NCBI GenBank assembly: GCA_021791795.1
Contig: JAJYVX010000001.1
Location: forward strand, 30,360 to 72,425
DNA: 42,066 nt
DNA from: Actinomycetes bacterium
GTDB lineage: Bacteria; Actinomycetota; Acidimicrobiia; Acidimicrobiales; Bog-793
Direction: 5' to 3'
In this document: piece by piece, positions 28,316 to 35,433 of the stretch
Numbering within the stretch: the stretch's first letter is position 1
Layout of the letters: every line of letters begins with the position of its first letter
The notes under the pieces: model-generated
What the model was told of the DNA's origin: nothing
Databases searched by the model: none
Seen by the model: only the letters and a program-made list of their open reading frames with translations
Program-made: the position numbers and the translations under genes

Positions 28316-29864
28316 TCAGTCTTCCTGCAGGCGACCCGGAGGAAGATTGAGCGCGTCGCTCCAGCAACGGCGGCGCTCGTCGCCCGACGCCGTCGTGTCC
28401 ACCCGCAGGCTCCCGCCCATGGAACCCTGCGGCGCACCAGTTCGCGGAGGACCGCAACGTCGGCGTCCGAGACTCGCTCCCCCCGGCTCGCCCGCTCGGT
28501 GAGCCGGCCCTCCATGACCTCGAGCGGGGCGACGCACTGAAACTCATCGAGGTCGCTCGCCGTCTCGAGTGCAAGCGATCGAGCGGCAGCACGCCGTTCC
28601 GGGTCGGCGAACGTGGCATCGAGAACCACGCTCTCACCGAGCGAGAGTCGTGCACGGGCTCTTTCGAAGAGGTCTGAGTAGGTTGCAGCGGTCATCTCCG
28701 CTGAGTAGATGCCCTCGCAGAATCCCGCCGCTGCCGGTTTGCTCGGCTCGACACCGGCGAGTCGCTTGCGGATGACGTCCGAGTTGAGCACCGCGGCCCC
28801 GATGGCGCGGCCGACCTCTGCGGAGAGCTTCGACTTCCCCGCGCCCGGGAGTCCACCGACGACAACCAGGCGGACCCGCCCACGCTCCAAGCGCTCGGCT
28901 GCCAGCTCGAGGAAGTGGCGACCGGTGACGCCGGAGGCCTCGCTACCCTGCTCGGAGCGGAGGCCGACGACGAGGGCGCGCACCTGGGCCCTGTAGGCGA
29001 TGTAGTGGTGAGCGAGGGAGAGGGGCCAGGTCTCGCCGCTCGAGCGCCGCTCGAGCGCCGGTAGTGGCCGAGGAACGCATCGGCGAGGTCGGGCCGCCCG
29101 AGGCTCTCGAGGTCCATGGCCATGAATGCGACGTCGGCCAGCACGTCGCCGTAGCGCAGCTCGTCGTCGAAGTCGAGGCAGTCGAGCACACGCGGCCCGT
29201 CCTCGAGGCAGAAGACGTCGTCGACGAGGAGGTCGCCGTGGCCGTCGCACACGTGCCCGGCCGATGTGCGACCGCTGAAGAGCGGTTCGCGGCCGTCCAG
29301 GTAACGCCGTGCGAGAAGGAGCACTCGATCGGCCAGTGCGGGCTCGAAGAGGGTCCCCACGAGATGGGACATGCGAGAGGCGTTGGTCTCCCATCGCCGC
29401 AGAGTCGCGTCGCGACTGGCGGTGGCGTCGATCTCGGGCGAGCGGTCGGCCCGTGCGTGGAACGCAGCGGTCACCTCGGCCAGTCGCCGGAGATGCCGGT
29501 CCACGGGGACGCCCGCGGTGACGATGCTCGACAGCCTCGACGCCGACGGCAGCCTGCGCATCACCACGAGGTGCTCGCCGAGACCGTCCGGACCCCGCAC
29601 CTCCGCCACACCGAGGTACACGTCGGGAGCGAGGCGCCGGTTGAGCTCGACCTCCCGGTGACAGGCAGCCTCGCGAGCCTCCCGGCGACTGAAGTCCAAG
29701 AACCCCAGGCTCACGGGCTTCTTCATCTCGTAGGCGCGGTCGCCGACGAAGAACACGACACCGCTGGTCGTCTCGGCAACGTCGGCGAACGGTTCGGAAG
29801 GGCGTGCGCCATCGACAGCCGACGGGACCGAGCCGTGCGGGTCCCGGCTGCGAGAGTCAGTCAC
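28316..29864 (-). pseudogene. APH-like plus AAA P-loop kinase fusion (Rv2004c-like), broken by two frameshifts
   Basis: Frame A (29864 to about 29050): VVFFVGDRAYEMKKPVSLGFLDFSRREAREAACHREVELNRRL...DGHGDLLVDDVFCLEDGPRVLDCLDFDDELRYGDVLADVAFMAMDLE. Frame B: RSSGETWPLSLAHHYIAYRAQVRA...LVVVGGLPGAGKSKLSAEVGRAIGAAVLNSDVIRKRLAG. Frame C: LRVDTTASGDERRRCWSDALNLPPGRLQED stop. Confidence 0.85.
29034..29060. repeat. 11-bp tandem duplication inside the kinase gene (2.45 copies)
   Basis: cgccgctcgag cgccgctcgag cgccg; deleting one unit restores the reading frame FLGHYRRSSGETWPLSLAHHY. Confidence 0.95.
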
Positions 29865-29933
29865 TTGGCCGCGTTCCTCAAACGAGCGGCACCGGCACGA
29901 GCCCTAGTCTCGAAGCGTCGCGGGCCGGCCGCT

Positions 29934-29949
29934 AGGGCCGATCGTCCCT
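29934..29949. promoter_or_regulatory. Candidate DosR-like dyad box upstream of the kinase gene
   Basis: agggccgatcgtccct; core GGGCCGATCGTCCC matches 11/14 positions of the published DosR core GGGACTWWAGTCCC and is near self-complementary. Confidence 0.4.
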
Positions 29950-29975
29950 TCGATTCACCGGCCGGGCCGGTCTGG

Positions 29976-31034
29976 TCACTGCTGGTCGAGCAGCCGACTC
30001 AGCTCGTCGCGGTCGGGCCAGGCGAGGGGTGCTCCAGCGGTGTCCACGACACCGGCTGGCCCCTCTTCGGCCAGGGCGATGGACGCGACGTCGAAGCCCT
30101 TCGCACGAAGTCCATGGATCGCGCGGTGCGCCTCGTCGGGGCGAAACGCCGCAAGAATTGCCCCGGAACCAAGTGTCGCCCAGGGGTCCGCGCCGAAGGC
30201 ACGGCACAGGGCCACGCCTGGCGCGAACCAGATCACCTGGTCGCGGTCCAGCCGGAGCCGCAGCCCTGCCGCCGTGGCGAGCTCGTGGAGAGCGCTTGCC
30301 AGGCCGCCTTCGGTCGGATCGTGCATCGCCGTCGCGCCGAGCTCTGCCGCGGTGAGGGCAGCGGCGACGACCGAGATGCCCGGGTCGTCGATCGCCGCCG
30401 CGGCAGCAGCGAGAAGCGAGGGATCGAGTCCTCGGGTCCTCGCCGGATCCAACTCGAGTGCCAGGAGGACGGCTCCTTCCACCGGCACGGGACCGATCTG
30501 CACGACGACGTCGCCGGGTGACGCGCCGCCGGTGGCGAGAGCGCGCCCGCGCTCCACGAGCCCGATCATCTGGCCGACGACCACCGGTTTCGTGACAGCG
30601 CTCGTGACCTCGGTGTGGCCGCCGACCAGGGTCGCGCCCACCTCCGCCAGAGCAGTGCACAGGTCGCCGAAGAGTCGGTCGACGTCTTCTTCGGTGGTGC
30701 CCGGCGGCAGGAGCACCGTCGCGAGGAACCAGCGTGGGCGTGCTCCGGTGACGGCTACGTCGTTGGCGTTGACCGTCACGGCGTATCGTCCGGCTCCGGC
30801 TCGGGCTCCGGCTCCGGCTCCGGCTCGGGCGGGTGTGAGCGTGATCGGGTCTGTCGCCACCACGAGATCGCCGCACTCCCACGCCAACACGCAGGCGTCC
30901 TCACCGACAGCCGGCCCGAGGAGGACCCCTGCATCGGGGTCGCCGCTGCCGGCAGGACCGCTGCCGGCCGCTTCCAGGAGCCGCGCGAGCAGCCGCGGCG
31001 GCAGCTTTCCGAGGGGAAGCGGATCGGGGCTCAC
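29976..31034 (-). CDS. AIR synthase-related (PurM/SelD/HypE-like) protein
   Basis: LGPAVGEDACVLAWECGDLVVATDPITLT...RYAVTVNANDVAVTGARPRWFLATVLLPPGTTEEDVDRLF...GATLVGGHTEVTSAV...AMHDPTEGGLASALHELA; GTG start 31034 inferred. Confidence 0.85.
   Translation of the reverse strand: MSPDPLPLGKLPPRLLARLLEAAGSGPAGSGDPDAGVLLGPAVGEDACVLAWECGDLVVATDPITLTPARAGAGAGARAGAGRYAVTVNANDVAVTGARPRWFLATVLLPPGTTEEDVDRLFGDLCTALAEVGATLVGGHTEVTSAVTKPVVVGQMIGLVERGRALATGGASPGDVVVQIGPVPVEGAVLLALELDPARTRGLDPSLLAAAAAAIDDPGISVVAAALTAAELGATAMHDPTEGGLASALHELATAAGLRLRLDRDQVIWFAPGVALCRAFGADPWATLGSGAILAAFRPDEAHRAIHGLRAKGFDVASIALAEEGPAGVVDTAGAPLAWPDRDELSRLLDQQ
30788..30832. repeat. Hexanucleotide-type repeat in the AIR-synthase-like gene
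   Basis: cggctccggctcgggctccggctccggctccggctcggg; encodes ARAGAGAGARAGAG on the minus strand. Confidence 0.88.
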
Positions 31035-31347
31035 AGCGTGGTCCTCTTGCTCCTCCTGCTCTCGCCCTCGCGAACCGGCAGACGGATCGCGTCGAGCGTC
31101 AGCTCCGTGCGCTCGTGAAATCTTGCACTGGCTCGCTCGTGCGATCTCTCCATGAGCCGAGTCTTGCGTAGGCGCGACCCTGGATGCGCAGGCGGGCGGT
31201 CCTTCGTCTCGGGAGTCGCGGTAGAACGGGCCATATTCCTCTGGCGGTCGGCGATCTCCGATGTTCCAATGACGATGACAGGAGGCTGGCCTCGCCTGGG
31301 CCGGACGCTGAGGAAGAGCCTTGGCGGAGACTCGATGGGAGGAAGCT

Positions 31348-31614
31348 ATGTCTGAGCGACGAGTCTGGACGGTCGAGATCGCTTTCACCGAGGACGAGAA
31401 TCGCACCCGCGCCGACGCAGTTCTCAGCACCGGTGCGCGTCAGGTGAGCGGCTGGGGTCGCGCCCGCCGCAGTCCGGACGACCCGGACATCCCGGCCATC
31501 GGCGAGGAGCTGGCGGCGGCGCGTGCCCTGTCGGAGCTCGCCCACCACCTGGTGCACGAGGCGGCGACCGCGATAGAGGACTTCGAGGGACACCCCGTCC
31601 TGCTCTCGGTCTAG
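31348..31614 (+). CDS. DUF1876 (dsRBD-like, Rv1738/Rv2632c-type) protein
   Basis: MSERRVWTVEIAFTEDENRTRADAVLSTGARQVSGWGRARRSPDDPDIPAIGEELAAARALSELAHHLVHEAATAIEDFEGHPVLLSV. Confidence 0.85.
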   Translation: MSERRVWTVEIAFTEDENRTRADAVLSTGARQVSGWGRARRSPDDPDIPAIGEELAAARALSELAHHLVHEAATAIEDFEGHPVLLSV

Positions 31615-31651
31615 CCGCCCGCCGGCACCCTCATACGAAAGGAGCGGTTCC

Positions 31652-32140
31652 ATGACACAGCAGGAACCCCCGACGCCGGTCGAGATCGTCGACCGCCTCT
31701 TCGGTCGCTGGCCCGAGCTCTTCGGTCGCTGGCCCGAGCTCTCGGCCCCGTGGCCCGAGTTGCTCCGTCGACCGGTCCTCTTCTGGCCGGGCTTCGCGGA
31801 GGACATGCTCCGCGTCGACGAGTTCAAAGAAGACGGTTTCCTCGTCATCCGGGCGGAAATGGCGGGTATCGACCCGGACAAGGACGTCGAGATCACGGTC
31901 ACCGACAACACTTTGCACATCTGCGCCGAGCGGCAGGTGGAAGAGAAGACGGAGGGGAGGGACTACGCGAGGCGTGAGCTCAGGTGCGGGTCGTTCAGGC
32001 GCGACCTGCCACTGCCCGAGGGGTGCACAGAGAAGGACGTCAGGGCCTCGTACAGGGACGGCATACTCGAGATCCGGCTGCCGCTCCCTGTAGAGGGGAA
32101 GAACGCGAGGGCAAAGAAGATCCCCGTCAAGCGCCCGTGA
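31652..32140 (+). CDS. Hsp20 / alpha-crystallin family small heat shock protein
   Basis: LRVDEFKEDGFLVIRAEMAGIDPDKDVEITVTDNTLHICAERQVEEKTEGRDYARRELRCGSFRRDLPLPEGCTEKDVRASYRDGILEIRLP; N-terminal LFGRWPE tandem repeat. Confidence 0.93.
   Translation: MTQQEPPTPVEIVDRLFGRWPELFGRWPELSAPWPELLRRPVLFWPGFAEDMLRVDEFKEDGFLVIRAEMAGIDPDKDVEITVTDNTLHICAERQVEEKTEGRDYARRELRCGSFRRDLPLPEGCTEKDVRASYRDGILEIRLPLPVEGKNARAKKIPVKRP
31697..31759. repeat. 21-bp in-frame tandem repeat in the hsp20 N-terminus
   Basis: ctcttcggtcgctggcccgag at 31697-31717 and 31718-31738, diverged third copy 31739-31759. Confidence 0.92.
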
Positions 32141-32158
32141 GGGTCAGCGAGTCGCTCC

Positions 32159-33505
32159 TCAGCCGAGCCGGTGATGCGACCGGAGAAACCGGCTCTTGAA
32201 CCAGTCTCGTGCAGCCTCGGAGGCGGTCTGAAGCGTGCCGGGTTCCTCGAAGAGGTGCGTCGCGCCGGCGACGACGACCAGCCGGTTCTCGCAGCGCAGG
32301 TTGGACGCCGCCTGCTGGTTGAGCTCGAGCACGACGTCGTCGCTGCCACCGACGATGAACAGGGTCGGCGCGGTGACCTCGGCGAGGCGCGCTCCGGCGA
32401 GGTCGGGCCGCCCGCCTCGGGAGACGACGGCAGTCACATCCGGACCAAGTTCGGCCGCAGCCCACAGTGCAGCAGCTGCCCCGGTGCTCGCTCCGAAGTA
32501 GCCGACCGGTAGACCGGCCACGGCCGGCTCGGCGCGGACCCACTCCGTGGCCGCGACAAGCCGCCCGGCCAAGAGCCCGACGTCGAACACGTTCCACCTG
32601 TCGCGCTCCTCCGCCTCAGTGAGCAGGTCGAACAGGAGCGTCCCGATCGCTGCGCGGTGCAAGACGCCGGCGACGTACCTGTTGCGTTGGCTGTGTCGGC
32701 TGCTTCCGCTGCCGTGAGCGAACATGACGAGGCCGATCGCGTGCTCAGGGACGGTCAGGTGCCCGCCGAGCCGTATAGCACCCGCCTCGACGACCACCTC
32801 CTCGTCGTGCGAAAGGGGGTCGTCTGACCCTGGCCGCCTCTGGCGGTCCTGTTCTGTGAGGGACGATGCTTGCCTCGCGGCGCGCTCCAGGCATCGGACC
32901 ACCTCCTCGTCGGAGGTGTCGGAGAACTCTACGTAGTACTGACCGATTGCGAAGAAGATGTCCGGTGTCGCCAGGCTCACGAACTCGTCGGCGTCGTTCC
33001 CGATGCGTGCCTGCCAGCCAGGCGGTGCCACGGGAACGGCGAGCACCACACGCGCGGCACCTCGCGCCCGCGCGACCTGGCAGGCGGCGCGGGCGGTCGA
33101 CCCGGTCGCGATGCCGTCGTCGACCACGACGGCGGTGCGTCCTTCGAGTGCCGCGCGAGGGCGCTCACCGCGGTAGCACCTCGCCCTGCGCTCGAGCTCC
33201 ACTCGTTCGCGCGTCTCAACGGCGGCGATCTCAGCGTCCGTCACTCCGGTCGCCTGCACGACATCGTCGTTGAGGATGCGCACGCCGTCCTCGCCGATGG
33301 CGCCCATCCCGAGCTCGGGCTGGAAGGGTACTCCGAGCTTGCGAACCACGAGGACGTCAAGCGGCGCTTCGAGCGCGACGGCCACCTCGGAAGCGACCAC
33401 CACCCCACCTCTCGGCAAGCCGAGCACGACGAGCGGCTTGCCCCGCATGAACTCCAGCCGCTCGGCGAGCAGGCGCCCAGCCTCACCGCGATCGAGGAAC
33501 GTCAT
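32159..33505 (-). CDS. Phosphoribosyltransferase - dienelactone/alpha-beta hydrolase fusion
   Basis: N-terminus MTFLDRGEAGRLLAERLEFMRGKPLVVLGLPRGGVVVASEVA...TAVVVDDGIATGSTARAA; C-terminus LTVPEHAIGLVMFAHGSGSSRHSQRNRYVAGVL...GYFGASTGAAAALWAAAEL. RBS ggaggtggtc before ATG 33505. Confidence 0.9.
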   Translation of the reverse strand: MTFLDRGEAGRLLAERLEFMRGKPLVVLGLPRGGVVVASEVAVALEAPLDVLVVRKLGVPFQPELGMGAIGEDGVRILNDDVVQATGVTDAEIAAVETRERVELERRARCYRGERPRAALEGRTAVVVDDGIATGSTARAACQVARARGAARVVLAVPVAPPGWQARIGNDADEFVSLATPDIFFAIGQYYVEFSDTSDEEVVRCLERAARQASSLTEQDRQRRPGSDDPLSHDEEVVVEAGAIRLGGHLTVPEHAIGLVMFAHGSGSSRHSQRNRYVAGVLHRAAIGTLLFDLLTEAEERDRWNVFDVGLLAGRLVAATEWVRAEPAVAGLPVGYFGASTGAAAALWAAAELGPDVTAVVSRGGRPDLAGARLAEVTAPTLFIVGGSDDVVLELNQQAASNLRCENRLVVVAGATHLFEEPGTLQTASEAARDWFKSRFLRSHHRLG

Positions 33506-33568
33506 GACCACCTCCTGATGCAGTGCCGCGGTCATCCGGCGAGGTGCGGGCGCGGGATCGGCGGCGCC

Positions 33569-34270
33569 TCACGCCGCGAGCGGCAGCTCGCCCGGTGCCT
33601 CCGGCGGGGTGCCACGATCGGCACCACCACCGTCGTACCGGAACGGCGGGTACTCGTCGCGCATCAGAGCCACGTATGCGAGCACCCGGAAGCACCACCG
33701 GCTGAGGCCGATCGTCACGTCGAAGAGCTGGCGCGGGTAGCTCCCGGTGAGCGCGAGGACGACGGCGCCGGCGAGAGCGAGGAGGGCGATCACCCCACCG
33801 CCACCGGTGAGTCGCCAGGCTCCGCCGGCGTTGAGCCCGAAGCCCCCGGCGAGCACGCCGACGATGATGTACTGCGGGATGGCGAGCAGCCACCACTTGA
33901 CGAGCACGAGACCCCGGGACAGCCGTTCGGGGTAGTCGACGTGGAAGTCGGCCGGGTAATCCGGGTCCGACTTGAGGCTGAAGGGGGGGTAGGCATCGGT
34001 GCCGAAGGCGTTGATGCCGTAGAAGGCGACTCGCCATGTCCAGCGCATCACGCCGACGTTGAATTCGAAGATGTTGCGCGGATAGCGCGCCGTGACGAGG
34101 ATCGAGAAGCCGGCCACGATCGTGAGCAGGCTCAGCGCCATCCACAGCACGACGAGGCACAGGAAGTGCGGGATGAGAAGCGCCCACTTCACGAGCCAGA
34201 GCAGGCGGTTGATCGGCTCGTCCAGCCGGGCGTCCAGCCGGGCGGGGTAAGGCTGCGCCAACGTGCTCAC
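33569..34270 (-). CDS. DUF4389 family membrane protein
   Basis: YPARLDARLDEPINRLLWLVKWALLIPHFLCLVVLWMALSLLTIVAGFSILVTARYPRNIFEFNVGVMRWTWRVAFYGINAFGTDAYPPFSL. Confidence 0.85.
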   Translation of the reverse strand: MSTLAQPYPARLDARLDEPINRLLWLVKWALLIPHFLCLVVLWMALSLLTIVAGFSILVTARYPRNIFEFNVGVMRWTWRVAFYGINAFGTDAYPPFSLKSDPDYPADFHVDYPERLSRGLVLVKWWLLAIPQYIIVGVLAGGFGLNAGGAWRLTGGGGVIALLALAGAVVLALTGSYPRQLFDVTIGLSRWCFRVLAYVALMRDEYPPFRYDGGGADRGTPPEAPGELPLAA

Positions 34271-34277
34271 CTCCGGT

Positions 34278-34793
34278 TCATGCCGCGGGCGCTGCCGAGA
34301 GCTGCTCGGCGACGGACCGCGCCCAGCTGGCAACTTCCTGCCAGTCGCGGAAGTCCCCGTCGAGGCTGCGGAAAGCGAGCGTGGCTGCCCGCTGCAGGCC
34401 GCGCAGGTTGTGCCGGTCGAGCCGCCCGGCGAACATCCGGTGCTCGCGAGCTTGGGTCGCTTTCATCACCCCTGGCAGGTCACCCGGGTCCGCACCCATC
34501 TGCTGCGCGAGCTTTCGCGTCGGGTCGCCCACAGGGCCGCTCGAGAAGAGCCAGACCGGCCGGCCGGGCAATTCCGCCCCGATCCTGCGTGCTAGCTCGG
34601 TGGCCGGCGCCAACCAGTGGCCGGTGTAGACCGCGCTCCCGAGGACGACGGCGTCGAACCCTCCGAGCTCCCCGACCTGCTCGGGCCGGAGCACCGTCAC
34701 CTCGAACCCGGCAGATCGCAGCGTCTCGCCGATCGCCTCTGCAATAGCCGCGGTCGCACCGTAACGGGATGCTGCTGTGACAAGGATCCTCAT
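34278..34793 (-). CDS. Flavodoxin-domain protein
   Basis: MRILVTAASRYGATAAIAEAIGETLRSAGFEVTVLRPEQVGELGGFDAVVLGSAVYTGHWLAPATELARR...RPVWLFSSGPVGD. Confidence 0.88.
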   Translation of the reverse strand: MRILVTAASRYGATAAIAEAIGETLRSAGFEVTVLRPEQVGELGGFDAVVLGSAVYTGHWLAPATELARRIGAELPGRPVWLFSSGPVGDPTRKLAQQMGADPGDLPGVMKATQAREHRMFAGRLDRHNLRGLQRAATLAFRSLDGDFRDWQEVASWARSVAEQLSAAPAA

Positions 34794-34849
34794 GTGTCAC
34801 CCCGCTTGCTGCTTCACGTCGAGGGTACGAGCCTGCCGGCCTCTGCGAA

Positions 34850-34865
34850 AGGGGCGAAGGGCCCT
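34850..34865. promoter_or_regulatory. Candidate DosR-like box upstream of the flavodoxin-DUF4389-PRTase operon
   Basis: aggggcgaagggccct; shares the pattern AGGGNCGANNGNCCCT with the box at 29934-29949. Confidence 0.35.
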
Positions 34866-34976
34866 TCTTGCAACCTCGCGTTCGCGATGACGCCGGTAGC
34901 TCGGTCACCGCTGGGCACACTCCTGCGGGCCTTTCGGCTCTACTGCGCCGGCCTCCTCGGGCATAGGGTGATCGGC

Positions 34977-35252
34977 ATGCCCGAAGTGGTGGTGAACGGC
35001 CGCGCCCACGAACTCGGCGGCGTGAGCGGGCTGCTCATCGGCTGGACACGTGGTGCGCTCGGTCTCAGCGGGGCCAAGCCCGGCTGCGACGAGAGGGAAC
35101 GCGGCGTCTGCACCGTGCTCGTCGACGGAGAGTCGGTGCTCTCGTGCCGGACGCCGGTAGCCGACGTCGCAGGACGCGTGGTCACGACAGTCGAGGATTC
35201 GCCTTCGGTCCGCGACTTCACCCGGCGCAAAGGCGGAAATCGTGGGCTGTGA
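34977..35252 (+). pseudogene. Remnant of a CoxS-type [2Fe-2S] subunit of a molybdenum hydroxylase
   Basis: MPEVVVNGRAHELGGVSGLLIGWTRGALGLSGAKPGCDERERGVCTVLVDGESVLSCRTPVADVAGRVVTTVED; only the N-terminal plant-ferredoxin-like half is present and one expected cluster Cys (GEC) is replaced. Confidence 0.7.
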
Positions 35253-35261
35253 CCGGCCGGC

Positions 35262-35306
35262 CACAGCTTCGGCCGACACGGCTCCGGCCGACACAGCTTC
35301 GGCCTG
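35262..35306. repeat. 15-bp tandem repeat (3 copies) at the cox remnant junction
   Basis: cacagcttcggccga / cacggctccggccga / cacagcttcggcctg. Confidence 0.88.
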
Positions 35307-35424
35307 TGCCGGCGACACGCCGATGATCGCTCCTGCACCTGCCGTGGCCGACGCCGTCTTCGACGCCGCCGGTCGGCTCCTGCGCGACCTCCCACTCACG
35401 CCCGGCCGGCGCCTGCCGGCCTGA
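35307..35424 (+). pseudogene. Remnant of the C-terminus of a CoxL/XDH-type molybdopterin-binding subunit
   Basis: CAGDTPMIAPAPAVADAVFDAAGRLLRDLPLTPGRRLPA stop resembles the conserved extreme C-terminus of molybdenum-hydroxylase large subunits. Confidence 0.6.
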
Positions 35425-35433
35425 CAGCAGGAG

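Noticed and set aside
31160-31347. DosR-like box upstream of DUF1876/Hsp20 (for example cggtccttcgtctc near 31200)
   Set aside because: Only about 9/14 positions fit and the dyad is poor; not better than chance in this GC context.
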